Shown: positions 1 through 6,908, counted from the first letter of the stretch. The stretch is DNA of 9,714 nucleotides from an uncultured Capnocytophaga sp. (GCA_905372595.1 CAJPPS010000033.1:1-9714), one strand, 5' to 3'. Notes: generated by a model not told the origin, from the letters alone. Made by a program: numbers and translations.

Positions 1-96
1 ATGATTATTGGTAAAGAATTTCATAAGAAAATATAAGGGAAGAGGCAAAAAATATTTTTTTTTATAATTAGAGGGGTAAAAAAGGTAAAATTATGC

Positions 97-104
97 TATC
101 TTTG
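97..104 (+). promoter_or_regulatory. Bacteroidota-type -7 box upstream of the DUF1232 gene
   Basis: TATCTTTG matches the Bacteroidota sigma-factor -7 consensus TAnnTTTG and is followed by C. It lies 44 bases before the ATG at 149, giving a leader of roughly 35-40 bases. No clear TTG -33 element is present 17-23 bases upstream, where the sequence is only A/T-rich, so the assignment rests on the -7 box and its position. The rest of 1-148 is AT-rich and shows no convincing gene. Confidence 0.55.
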
Positions 105-148
105 CTATTTATTTCGAGATACAGAGTAAAAACTTTTATAAAAATGGT

Positions 149-448
149 ATGAGTATAGAAATACAGAAGAGTCATATCCGTGAATGGATATGGACGATAT
201 TATCCATAGTGTATATTTTCAGTCCGTTGGATATTCTCCCAGATGTTCCTGTGGTAGGCTGGTTAGATGATTTTTTCATAGTAGCCACGGCAGTACTTAA
301 CCTTATCCAAGGCTATACAGAGGATAATAACCAAAGCCTTTCCAGACTTCTGAGAATCTTTAAGTGGGTACTTATTGTTCTGGGAGTTATCTGTATAGTG
401 CTTGTCCTTCTTTTAGGTGCTCTTATTGTGAAACTACTGAGTAGTTAA
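149..448 (+). CDS. Small DUF1232 / YkvA-like membrane protein
   Basis: A 99-residue protein of the DUF1232 (YkvA-like) family. The diagnostic stretch SPLDILPDVPVVGWLDD lies at residues 25-41, matching the family pattern of Y-x-x-SP-x-D-x-x-P-D followed by G-x-x-DD. Hydrophobic segments at about 13-28 and 42-54 flank this acidic loop, and a strong C-terminal transmembrane helix spans about 71-96. The protein is therefore probably in the inner membrane. No biochemical function is established for the family as far as I know. An ATG five bases upstream (144) meets a stop after two codons, which fixes the start at 149. There is no Shine-Dalgarno sequence, as expected in Bacteroidota. The gene seems monocistronic: it has its own -7 box, and the next gene converges on it with a gap of only 37 bases. 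Confidence 0.85.
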   Translation: MSIEIQKSHIREWIWTILSIVYIFSPLDILPDVPVVGWLDDFFIVATAVLNLIQGYTEDNNQSLSRLLRIFKWVLIVLGVICIVLVLLLGALIVKLLSS

Positions 449-485
449 TAGAGTAGGAGATAGTTTGTTCCTAGAATCTTTATAT

Positions 486-1658
486 CTAATTATAATTCAC
501 GGTCTTGATACGGTTGCCTCTCTCATAGAAAGCTTCAGAAGAGAGCTTGCCAGAGGCATCATAGTACTTCCAAGTGCCATCTTTCTGGTCATCTTTGTAA
601 GTACCTTCTTCACTGATTTTTCCACTAGGATAGTATTCCTTATAGGAACCGTGTAAGTTGCCGGCTACATAGTTACATTCTATGTAAAGAGCTCCTTTGA
701 GGGTATATTTCTTCCAACTCCCTTCTTTAAAATTGTTCTTATAAGTACCTTCTTCACGGACGGTACCATTATCATTATTTTCTATATATTTTCCGTCTTT
801 TCCGTCATTCTTATAGTTGTATTCTTCCTTAAGCTTTCCGTTATTGTCGAAGAAATATTTTCTGTTGGTAAGCTTATCTTCATTGTAGGTATCTTGGCGA
901 ATGAGTATGCCTGCATCATTATATTTTTTTCTAAAGCCGTGGAGCTTGAAATCCTTATAGGATACTTCACTTTCAATCTTTCCATTTCGGTAGAATTCTC
1001 TTTGGGTATAAGTACCTTTATCCTTGTATTCTCTCTCGGAGAGGGGTAGCCCATTTTCCCAAATTTCTTGCCATTTGCCAGTAGGCTTGTCATTGTCATA
1101 ATACTCAGTAGCGGTATAGTCCCCACGATTGCCAGACATTTTTTGCCATTGCTTTCCGTGGAGCTTTCCGTCCTTATAGTTTTCTATCTTACGAGGCTTA
1201 CCTTCACTATCATAGTATTTCCATTCTCCATTAGGCTTACCTGCTTTGTAGGAGAGTTCTGTGCGGAGCTTTCCGTCACTGGTATATTCTTTACTAGTCC
1301 CTTCTAATTTTCCTTCTTTGTAAGTACGAAGCTCTTTTTCCTTACCTTCATCATTATAGAAGATGGATTTGCCGTCAAGAACTCCTTTTTTGAAGTTTTT
1401 CTCAGCCATAAGGTTGCCTTGTGGGCTATAGCTTTTGTAAGAGCCGTTCATACGTCCGTTCTCAAAAATAACCTCATAGTAAGCTCCTCCACCAAGAGCT
1501 ACTTTATAAGCTCCATCTAGGGGGTCGCCTGTTTTTTCTAATTTATAGAGCTTTTCAGTGCCGAATACCTGTTCTGTAATTTCATTGTCAGAAAGGAATT
1601 TTTGGGCATATCCTCCTGTAGTGGTGGCTAGTAAAAGAGTTATCAGAAGCTGTTTCAT
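486..1658 (-). CDS. Secreted MORN-2 / YwqK-family repeat protein
   Basis: A 390-residue exported protein made almost entirely of repeats of the MORN_2 / YwqK type (often labelled 'toxin-antitoxin system YwqK family antitoxin' by homology only). Residues 1-19 are a Sec signal peptide ending in YAQ. From G72 onward thirteen units of the form G-x-W/Y-K-x-Y-x-x-x-G-K-x-x-x-E-x-x-Y-K-x-G-K-x-x run to the C terminus. Most are exactly 24 residues, with one partial unit before them at about 49-71. The open frame extends 22 codons upstream to 1724, but the Met at 1658 opens a proper signal peptide and a -7 box at 1682-1689 lies inside that extension, so 1658 is preferred. The repeats predict an elongated beta-hairpin stack, probably periplasmic or surface-exposed. 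I see no enzyme motif and no toxin gene beside it, so an antitoxin role is unsupported. Confidence 0.85.
   Translation of the reverse strand: MKQLLITLLLATTTGGYAQKFLSDNEITEQVFGTEKLYKLEKTGDPLDGAYKVALGGGAYYEVIFENGRMNGSYKSYSPQGNLMAEKNFKKGVLDGKSIFYNDEGKEKELRTYKEGKLEGTSKEYTSDGKLRTELSYKAGKPNGEWKYYDSEGKPRKIENYKDGKLHGKQWQKMSGNRGDYTATEYYDNDKPTGKWQEIWENGLPLSEREYKDKGTYTQREFYRNGKIESEVSYKDFKLHGFRKKYNDAGILIRQDTYNEDKLTNRKYFFDNNGKLKEEYNYKNDGKDGKYIENNDNGTVREEGTYKNNFKEGSWKKYTLKGALYIECNYVAGNLHGSYKEYYPSGKISEEGTYKDDQKDGTWKYYDASGKLSSEAFYERGNRIKTVNYN
709..1443 (-). repeat. Array of about 13 degenerate 72-bp coding repeats
   Basis: Inside the YwqK-like gene, the unit starts fall at residues 72, 96, 120, 144, 168, 194, 215, 241, 265, 289, 313, 337 and 361 of the 390-residue protein. 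Spacing is 24 residues (72 bases) everywhere except three consecutive units of 26, 21 and 26, which add up to one residue more than three full periods. Unit nine starts with Asn instead of Gly. The units have diverged in sequence, so this is an old protein-level array rather than a fresh tandem duplication. Coordinates are approximate; the last units continue to about position 504. Confidence 0.75.
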
Positions 1659-1681
1659 TTCTTTTAAATATAGAAGCAGGG

Positions 1682-1689
1682 CAAATGTA
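1682..1689 (-). promoter_or_regulatory. -7 box for the YwqK-like repeat gene
   Basis: On the minus strand the sequence reads TACATTTG followed by C, a perfect TAnnTTTG match, 23 bases before the ATG at 1658. A TTG is present on the minus strand at 1704-1702, but the 12-base spacer is too short for a normal -33 element. The site also argues against the upstream start at 1724, which would lie before the transcription start. Confidence 0.6.
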
Positions 1690-1735
1690 CAAAAATTAGA
1701 GCAAACTAGAATATAAAAGACCAAAATTTATTTTT

Positions 1736-1761
1736 TTGTTAGTGATTTTTTTGTAATTTTG
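1736..1761 (+). promoter_or_regulatory. Promoter for the outer-membrane protein gene pair
   Basis: TTG at 1736-1738 and TAATTTTG at 1754-1761 resemble the Bacteroidota -33 / -7 pair. The spacer is 15 bases, slightly below the usual 17-23, so the -33 assignment is uncertain while the -7 box is a full match. The ATG at 1784 follows 22 bases later. This promoter sits back to back with the minus-strand promoter at 1682-1689 in a 125-base divergent region. Confidence 0.55.
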
Positions 1762-1783
1762 CCAATATTCTCAAACCTTTTCT

Positions 1784-2893
1784 ATGATGAAAGCATTTGT
1801 TTCTTTTTTTTGTATTTTCTTTCTTTTAGTGGGCAAAGGAACCACTTGGGCTCAAGACCCCTTAGAGAAGCAACCCTTACAAGACCCTCTAGAGGCACAA
1901 ATCCGGAAAGCTAAATATACTATTGACTCCATTGTATCTACCCAAAAGCGGATGCTTAATAAGCAACTTGCCTCTGTGGAAGATCTTCTAGAGCAGAAGA
2001 AAATCACCTCATCCGATGCCAAGCGACTGAAAGAAGCCCTTGAGATACGCTCCCAGCAACAAGTGAAAGAGTTTATCTATCATCAAGCGCAAAACCTACA
2101 GCTCCAGCTCCAGAAAGGAATAGCCGAGAGAGCCTCTGATAGCCTCAGAGTAAGCCCTCAGAATGCCCTTTCTTCCCCCTCTTATGAGAGAGTACTGGCA
2201 CAGGTGGATTCCTTAGCCTCACAAGAGAAGGAGGATACTTACAGAAGGCGATATACTGATCGAGGGGAATCATTCTCTCCTTATATTGCCCTGAGTGCAT
2301 TGAACTTGGCTAGCAAAGAACATTTTGGAGATAAGCGTCTGAGTCCGTTAGGCTCTAAATCCTTTGAGATAGGCTTTTATAGCAATTATCGATTGAAGAA
2401 GAATGATAACCTTTTACACCTCACCTATGGACTTTCTTGGGTATATAATAGCTATAAAATTCGTGGAGACCTCCACTATGATTGTCAGGGAGGGAATACC
2501 GTACTAACGCCTTATTCACAGGAGCTTACCAAATCTAAATTCCGCAATCATTACCTAATGCTTCCCGTAGAACTGGAATGGGATTTTTCCCAGTCAGAAA
2601 GCTATAGAGGAACTTCTTATTTCTCTACACATCAGTCCTTTCGCTTAGGAGTGGGTGTTTTCCTTGGAGTTCTTCTGGATGATAGTCAGAAACTGAACTG
2701 GGAAGTATCAGAAGATTCTTATAAATTACTATTACGTAAGAACCTCAGAACGAATCGCACAAGTTGTGGGCTTTCAGCTCATATAGGCTATGGGCAATCC
2801 AGCCTTTACTTCCGCTATAGCCTTTCTCCACTTTTTGTAGGAAATGCTGTTGGAGAGTATCCTTTTTCTGTGGGAATCCGTATAGGAAGATAG
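1784..2893 (+). CDS. Outer-membrane beta-barrel protein with N-terminal helical segment
   Basis: A 369-residue exported protein. Residues 1-24 are a signal peptide with a long hydrophobic core, probably cleaved near A23-Q24. Residues about 35-155 are charged and rich in Q, E, K and L with heptad-like spacing, predicting helices or coiled coil in the periplasm. From about residue 163 to the end, alternating hydrophobic and polar strands (for example FEIGFYSNY, LLHLTYGLSW, HYLMLPVELEWDF, FRLGVGVFLGVLL, SSLYFRYSLSPLF) predict a small outer-membrane beta-barrel of about 8-10 strands. The layout recalls a flavobacterial family of barrel proteins with a helical N-terminal domain; that is from memory, not a search. 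Function is unknown. Tandem ATGs at 1784 and 1787 make the start uncertain by one codon. The next gene follows after 26 bases, suggesting an operon. No active-site or TonB-receptor motifs were seen. Confidence 0.75.
   Translation: MMKAFVSFFCIFFLLVGKGTTWAQDPLEKQPLQDPLEAQIRKAKYTIDSIVSTQKRMLNKQLASVEDLLEQKKITSSDAKRLKEALEIRSQQQVKEFIYHQAQNLQLQLQKGIAERASDSLRVSPQNALSSPSYERVLAQVDSLASQEKEDTYRRRYTDRGESFSPYIALSALNLASKEHFGDKRLSPLGSKSFEIGFYSNYRLKKNDNLLHLTYGLSWVYNSYKIRGDLHYDCQGGNTVLTPYSQELTKSKFRNHYLMLPVELEWDFSQSESYRGTSYFSTHQSFRLGVGVFLGVLLDDSQKLNWEVSEDSYKLLLRKNLRTNRTSCGLSAHIGYGQSSLYFRYSLSPLFVGNAVGEYPFSVGIRIGR
1853..1894 (+). repeat. 27-base offset duplication encoding QDPLE twice
   Basis: Two imperfect 15-base copies at 1853-1867 and 1880-1894 encode QDPLE twice, directly after the predicted signal-peptide cleavage site of the beta-barrel protein. 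The offset of 27 bases keeps the frame and gives a nine-residue repeat at the mature N terminus. It looks like a small in-frame tandem duplication without an obvious function. Confidence 0.4.
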
Positions 2894-2919
2894 GCTTCAT
2901 TCAAGGTAATTTCTAAGAA

Positions 2920-3753
2920 ATGAAAAGATGGTATAATATTCTATGGATTGCTCTTGTGGTATTGCCCTGTAAAGCGCAGCAAAAGGTAGTTTCCGCTCAA
3001 GGAGTGGCTGTTTCCTATGTGAATATAGGGATTGTAGGCACCTCTAGAGGACTTATTAGTAATGAAAGAGGTGAATTTTATCTGGAGCGATTACGTGCTA
3101 ACCCTACAGACAGTATTTATTTTTCACATATAAGCTATGATTATAAAGTATTGCTTGCCAGTGAAATAAAAGATAAAATAGAGCTACACGAGACAACTAT
3201 AAAGCTCCCAGAGACTTCATTTTCCCTTAAGAAGTCCAAAGAACATATCCTAAGGAGTAAAGGCGTACGAGCTCTATTCACACTTTGTGGAGATATAAAG
3301 GAAACCTTTTCGCCAGAAGAAGGAAGTGTGCTGAATGCTGAGCTAGGGGATTTCTTTAAGCTCGAGAAGGATACAAAGCTCACAGAGTTCAGTATAGATA
3401 TCCTTAAGAGCGAACTGTATATGGCGAAATTACGAGTGGTAGTCTATGCTACAGATTCACAACATAAAACCTTTACACCATTGCATAAAGAGCCTATTTA
3501 TATAGAAATTTTCCCTAGTGTGCAATCACAAACCTTTACAGAAAAACTCTCTATTTTTGCTCCTAAGGGAGAAGTGTGGGTAGGAGTTCAGTTTGTGGAG
3601 ATGCGAGGTAAGGATGAGGATACTCTCTATTTCCCTTCTACTATTAATACCTGTTATATCCGCTATCCAGATGGTAAGATACGTCCAGTGAACAAAAGGT
3701 TGGGAATTCCCTTCTCTATAAAAGGCTATGACTATGAAGTTCTCGGTGATTGA
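2920..3753 (+). CDS. Exported protein with carboxypeptidase-regulatory-like domain
   Basis: A 277-residue protein. Residues 1-20 are a Sec signal peptide ending in KAQ; the Cys at 17 follows Pro, so it is not a good lipobox. Residues about 22-95 match the CarboxypepD_reg-like beta-sandwich found at the N terminus of many Bacteroidota envelope proteins, with the core VSYVNIGIVGTSRGLISNER and the following GEFYL (residues 31-55). In SusC-type receptors this domain precedes a plug and barrel, but here no barrel follows. The remaining 180 residues are beta-rich (FSIDILKSE, LRVVVYATD, IYIEIFP, EVWVGVQFVEM) and suggest a second beta-sandwich. The protein is therefore probably periplasmic or surface-located. 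Ligand and function are unknown. It lies 26 bases after the beta-barrel gene on the same strand without a clear promoter between them, so the two are probably co-transcribed and may work together. Confidence 0.75.
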   Translation: MKRWYNILWIALVVLPCKAQQKVVSAQGVAVSYVNIGIVGTSRGLISNERGEFYLERLRANPTDSIYFSHISYDYKVLLASEIKDKIELHETTIKLPETSFSLKKSKEHILRSKGVRALFTLCGDIKETFSPEEGSVLNAELGDFFKLEKDTKLTEFSIDILKSELYMAKLRVVVYATDSQHKTFTPLHKEPIYIEIFPSVQSQTFTEKLSIFAPKGEVWVGVQFVEMRGKDEDTLYFPSTINTCYIRYPDGKIRPVNKRLGIPFSIKGYDYEVLGD

Positions 3754-3827
3754 TTTAATTAAAGAAAGTGTTTTTTTATTGTGTAAAAAAACTAAAAAAA
3801 GATATGTTTAAAAAAAATATTTCTTTT

Positions 3828-3861
3828 TTGTGTGGCAAATAAAAGAAAATTTGTACATTTG
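3828..3861 (+). promoter_or_regulatory. thrA promoter (-33 TTG, -7 TACATTTG)
   Basis: TTG at 3828-3830 and TACATTTG at 3854-3861 are separated by 23 bases, within the accepted Bacteroidota spacing. The ATG of thrA is 35 bases after the -7 box, so the leader is only about 28-30 bases. That is too short for a leader-peptide attenuator or riboswitch. The core TTTGTACATTTGC is identical to that at the minus-strand promoter at 1682-1689. Confidence 0.65.
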
Positions 3862-3896
3862 CGCTGGTAAATCTTTATTTTTAATCCTAAGTTTGT

Positions 3897-6311
3897 ATGC
3901 AGATATTAAAATTCGGTGGAAAGTCACTATCCAATGGGAAAGGGCTGGAGGCAGTCCTCTCTATTATTTCAAAGAAAGTAGCTCAAGGACAGCCTATTGC
4001 AGTGGTTGTATCGGCTCGTGATAAGGCAACAGACCAGCTGGAAGCAATGCTTGAAAAGGCAAGTAAAGGAACGCTTGTGAATGAGGAATTTTCGGATTTC
4101 AAGCAATACCAAAGTGATGGACATTCAGTAGATTTTTCAGCAGAATTTTCTATCTTACAAAAGATATTTGATGGAGTTTCTCTCTTAGGAGACTATAATG
4201 AGAAAATAAAAGATAATACTTTAGCACAAGGAGAAATATTATCAGCAAAATTCATCAGTCATTTGCTCTCTGAGAGGGGAATACCAGCTCAGTTTGTAGA
4301 TAGTAGGGCATTTTATGTTACCGATAGTCTTTTTGGAAGTGCCCAGCTAATTTCCGCTATCTCTCAGGAGAAAACACAGGCTTATTTTAAGGATTTTCCT
4401 AAAGGTGTAGTTCCTATTGTTACAGGATTTATTGCTGCTAATGAAAAAGGGGAAACCACTACTTTGGGTCGCAATGGGAGCAATTATTCAGCTTCTCTGT
4501 TGGCAAATTTTCTCAATGCTGAGGAATTACAGAACTATACTCACGTAGATGGAATATTTACAGCGAATCCAGAGCTGGTGCCACAGGCGAAAATTATCCG
4601 TCAGCTTTCATTTGAAGAAGCCAATGAATTAGCGAATTTTGGGACTTCTATCCTTCACGCTAAGACGATTATCCCACTTCTGGAGAAAAAAATTCCTTTG
4701 CGTATCCTTAATACTTTCAAAGCAGAGGATGCGGGTACTCTTATCTGTGAGGGAGATTCTGTAGGAGGCATACGAGCAATTTCTGTACTTGATAACTATG
4801 CCCTTATCGTACTCGAAGGACGTGGATTGCTTGGTAAAGTAGGGGTAGATGCTCGTATATTCAATGCCCTAGCTCAGGCTAAGATTAGTGTAAGTATCAT
4901 CTCTCAGGGTTCTTCTGAACGAGGGATAGGTTTCTTAGTAGCCAATAAGGATGCTCGGAAAGCTCAACAGGCACTTGAGAAAGAGTTTGAGATAGATGTT
5001 TATAACCACGATGTAAGCCAAGTGAGCGTAGTGGAAAATGTAGGAGTAGTTTCCATTGTAGGGCAGGATTTAGCTGATTTTGATAAGCCTTATAATGCAC
5101 TGGTACGCAATCAAGTAGCTCCTTTTCTGATTAATAATTCTGCTACAGGGAAGAATGTGAGTATCGTTATTCATAAGAAAGACCTTCCTAAGGCGGTGAA
5201 TGTGATTCACGGGGAGATTTTTGAAATCTCTAAGCGGATTAATCTGGCAATTTTTGGAAGGGGAACCGTAGGAAATACCCTTATCCAGCAGATATTTCAA
5301 GCGAGAGAGGATATTCTTAAGAGGAGAAATATCAACTTGCAGATTATTTCGGTGGCGGACTCTAAGCAGTTTGTTTTTGACCCCAAAGGAATTTCTACTA
5401 CACAATATGATAATTTTGCTCAAGAAGCCACACCTTATACCCTCAATGAGTTTATTGGACTGGTACAACAGCACCATCTAGAGAACCTTCTAGCGATTGA
5501 TGTTACCGCTAGTAAAACTTTTGTGGAGAATTATTTGCCCTTGGTTGAGAATGGTTTTGACCTAGTTTCTGCTAATAAGATAGCCAATACAATTGATTAT
5601 CCTTTCTATAAAAAATTACGAGAAACCCTCGCTCAATATAAAAAACAGTACCTGTATGAGACCAATGTAGGAGCAGGACTTCCACTGATAGATACTATAA
5701 AACTTCTACATCATTCAGGAGAAAATATTACACGTATTAAGGGAATTTTCTCAGGGACACTGAGCTTCCTCTTCAATACCTACTCAGCAAGTGAAGCCCC
5801 TTTCAGTGAGATTCTTCGCAAGGCTATTGAGAGTGGTTATACAGAGCCCGATCCACGAGAAGACCTCTGTGGGAATGATGTGGGGCGTAAGCTTCTTATT
5901 TTAGCTCGCGAGCTGGATTTGGAGAATGAGTTTGAGGAAGTAGCCATTGAAAACCTAATCCCTGAGCACTTGAGAGAAGGTAGTCGAGAAGAGTTTCTCT
6001 CACGCTTGAATGAATTTGATGCTATTTATCAAGAAATCAAAGATAAAGCACCTAAGGGGACTGTATTACGCTATGTAGGAGACCTTCACGGGGATCTCTC
6101 CCAAACAGCTACGGCACGCTTGGAAGTAAAGCTTGTGGCAGTGCCTGAATCTAGTGCCTTAGGGCAGGTCAAAGGAGCCGATTCTATCTTTGAAATCTAT
6201 ACAGAATCCTATGGAGAAAATCCTATTGTGATACAAGGAGCTGGAGCCGGAGCCGCCGTTACCGCACGAGGTGTCTTTGGCGATATCCTTAGAATTATTG
6301 GAAACAAATAA
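3897..6311 (+). CDS. thrA: Bifunctional aspartate kinase / homoserine dehydrogenase
   Basis: An 804-residue fusion, close to the 820 residues of E. coli ThrA. It catalyses phosphorylation of aspartate and NAD(P)H-dependent reduction of aspartate semialdehyde to homoserine, the first and third steps toward threonine and methionine. The kinase domain (about 1-290) starts with KFGGKS at 5-10 and carries TTLGRNGS at 188-195 and the HVDGIFTANP segment at 216-225. Paired ACT domains (about 300-440) include ISQGSSERGI at 335-344 and probably give threonine feedback. The dehydrogenase domain (about 448-804) has the nucleotide loop GRGTVG at 454-459, NKIAN at 560-564 with Lys561, NVGAGLP at 590-596, and GYTEPDPREDLCGNDVGRK at 647-665 with Glu650, Asp661 and Lys665 in the positions known from yeast homoserine dehydrogenase. 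All key residues are present. No thrB or thrC is adjacent. A STAS-like gene starts 11 bases downstream. Confidence 0.97.
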   Translation: MQILKFGGKSLSNGKGLEAVLSIISKKVAQGQPIAVVVSARDKATDQLEAMLEKASKGTLVNEEFSDFKQYQSDGHSVDFSAEFSILQKIFDGVSLLGDYNEKIKDNTLAQGEILSAKFISHLLSERGIPAQFVDSRAFYVTDSLFGSAQLISAISQEKTQAYFKDFPKGVVPIVTGFIAANEKGETTTLGRNGSNYSASLLANFLNAEELQNYTHVDGIFTANPELVPQAKIIRQLSFEEANELANFGTSILHAKTIIPLLEKKIPLRILNTFKAEDAGTLICEGDSVGGIRAISVLDNYALIVLEGRGLLGKVGVDARIFNALAQAKISVSIISQGSSERGIGFLVANKDARKAQQALEKEFEIDVYNHDVSQVSVVENVGVVSIVGQDLADFDKPYNALVRNQVAPFLINNSATGKNVSIVIHKKDLPKAVNVIHGEIFEISKRINLAIFGRGTVGNTLIQQIFQAREDILKRRNINLQIISVADSKQFVFDPKGISTTQYDNFAQEATPYTLNEFIGLVQQHHLENLLAIDVTASKTFVENYLPLVENGFDLVSANKIANTIDYPFYKKLRETLAQYKKQYLYETNVGAGLPLIDTIKLLHHSGENITRIKGIFSGTLSFLFNTYSASEAPFSEILRKAIESGYTEPDPREDLCGNDVGRKLLILARELDLENEFEEVAIENLIPEHLREGSREEFLSRLNEFDAIYQEIKDKAPKGTVLRYVGDLHGDLSQTATARLEVKLVAVPESSALGQVKGADSIFEIYTESYGENPIVIQGAGAGAAVTARGVFGDILRIIGNK

Positions 6312-6322
6312 AACTAATTCCT

Positions 6323-6661
6323 ATGCACATTCATAAAAAAGACCTCATTGCAACCATTCGCCTTACTCAAGAGGAAGTGAATCCTGATACAGTAAACCTC
6401 TTATTGAAGGATCCCACCCTGAGGGCAGATCATATCATTCTGAATCTTAGTGAGGTAAAGACACTTGATGAGGAAGATTTGGACACTCTATTCTATTTCT
6501 CAGAGATGTTCCGAACAGAAACAAATCATTCTTTTGTAGTGGTTTTTCCTGATTATGATCCAGACACTTTCCCTGAGGAGCTTGTAGCTTGCCCTACCCT
6601 TCAGGAGGCTTTGGATATCATTGAGATGGAAGAGATTGAGAGAGATCTTTTTAAGGAATAA
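6323..6661 (+). CDS. Small STAS-like domain protein
   Basis: A 112-residue cytoplasmic protein without signal peptide or membrane segment. The pattern of a central strand IILNLSEV (38-45), a loop LDEED (48-52) at the start of a helix, then strand FVVVFP (71-76) and a C-terminal helix starting with PTLQEALDII (91-100) fits a STAS fold, the anti-sigma-factor-antagonist domain. The position that usually holds the phosphorylated Ser in the D-S-S-G loop is occupied by acidic residues here. The acidic tail EMEEIERDLF (101-110) recalls a conserved flavobacterial STAS-like family that I remember being encoded beside ribonuclease Z; no such gene is in this window. It lies 11 bases after thrA and 2 bases before the next gene, so it is very probably in one transcript with both. 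Function is unknown. Confidence 0.65.
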   Translation: MHIHKKDLIATIRLTQEEVNPDTVNLLLKDPTLRADHIILNLSEVKTLDEEDLDTLFYFSEMFRTETNHSFVVVFPDYDPDTFPEELVACPTLQEALDIIEMEEIERDLFKE

Positions 6662-6663
6662 AT

Positions 6664-6849
6664 ATGAAAAAAATCCGTACCTTTCAGTTTATTTTAGCAC
6701 TATTATTGCTAGGAATAACCTTATTTTTGTTATTTACAGGAACTATTGAAAATCCTCTTTCTAGGTGGGTTCTCTTGCTTCTTTCTATTTATAATACTAT
6801 CACTTTAGGAAGGAGCTATGTAAGGTCTTATAAGAAAAAACAGGAGTAA
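6664..6849 (+). CDS. Small two-helix membrane protein of unknown function
   Basis: A 61-residue protein with two hydrophobic segments at about 7-25 and 34-48, a short polar turn between them (TGTIENPLSR), and basic ends (MKKIR and RSYKKKQE). By the positive-inside rule both termini face the cytoplasm. I do not recognise a family. The gene begins two bases after the stop of the STAS-like gene, and an AAGGA stretch six bases before its ATG could act as a ribosome binding site, although it may be coincidence inside coding sequence. The tight spacing makes co-transcription with thrA and the STAS-like gene likely. The miaB promoter follows directly, so this is probably the last gene of the operon. 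Confidence 0.7.
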   Translation: MKKIRTFQFILALLLLGITLFLLFTGTIENPLSRWVLLLLSIYNTITLGRSYVRSYKKKQE

Positions 6850-6875
6850 AAACTATTTTTTTAAGTAAAAATCAT

Positions 6876-6883
6876 TACTTTTG
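6876..6883 (+). promoter_or_regulatory. -7 box of the miaB promoter
   Basis: TACTTTTG followed by C matches the TAnnTTTG consensus in the 47-base gap before miaB. No TTG is found at the -33 position, only a T-rich stretch. Initiation about 6-8 bases downstream would be near 6890, only some 7 bases from the ATG at 6897 but about 19 from the in-frame ATG at 6909. Confidence 0.55.
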
Positions 6884-6908
6884 CACCCCTAAACAAATGA
6901 CTGACGTG

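Noticed and set aside
1..36. Twelve-codon open stretch from the first base to TAA at 34-36, possibly the 3' end of a gene entering from the left.
   Set aside because: Too short to recognise, and any frame can be open by chance over 36 bases; the left-hand sequence is not visible.
432..473. Two small inverted repeats (6-bp stem at 432-446 and 5-bp stem at 454-473) at the convergent ends of the first two genes, considered as a terminator.
   Set aside because: Stems are short and neither strand has a T-run after them.
782..1307. Open frames at 782-1126 (minus) and 1068-1307 (plus) inside the YwqK-like gene.
   Set aside because: They are shadows of the repeated coding sequence: the 72-base period keeps alternate frames open, and their products have no recognisable features.
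486..1658. YwqK 'antitoxin' annotation as evidence of a toxin-antitoxin system.
   Set aside because: The protein has a signal peptide, and no candidate toxin lies next to it; the label is a homology artefact of the MORN_2 family.
3794..3829. A/T-only imperfect hairpin after the regulatory-domain protein gene, followed by T residues.
   Set aside because: The stem has a wobble and a mismatch and almost no G-C pairs, so it is not distinguishable from the general A/T richness of this gap; it also overlaps the thrA -33 element.
3830..4021. GTG-started 63-codon frame overlapping the thrA promoter and start, considered as a thr leader peptide.
   Set aside because: It begins before the predicted transcription start, has no run of Thr or Ile codons, and overlaps well-supported thrA coding sequence in another frame.
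4897..5477. Two minus-strand open frames (4897-5100 and 5070-5477) inside thrA.
   Set aside because: thrA is conserved through this region, and the minus-strand products resemble no known protein.
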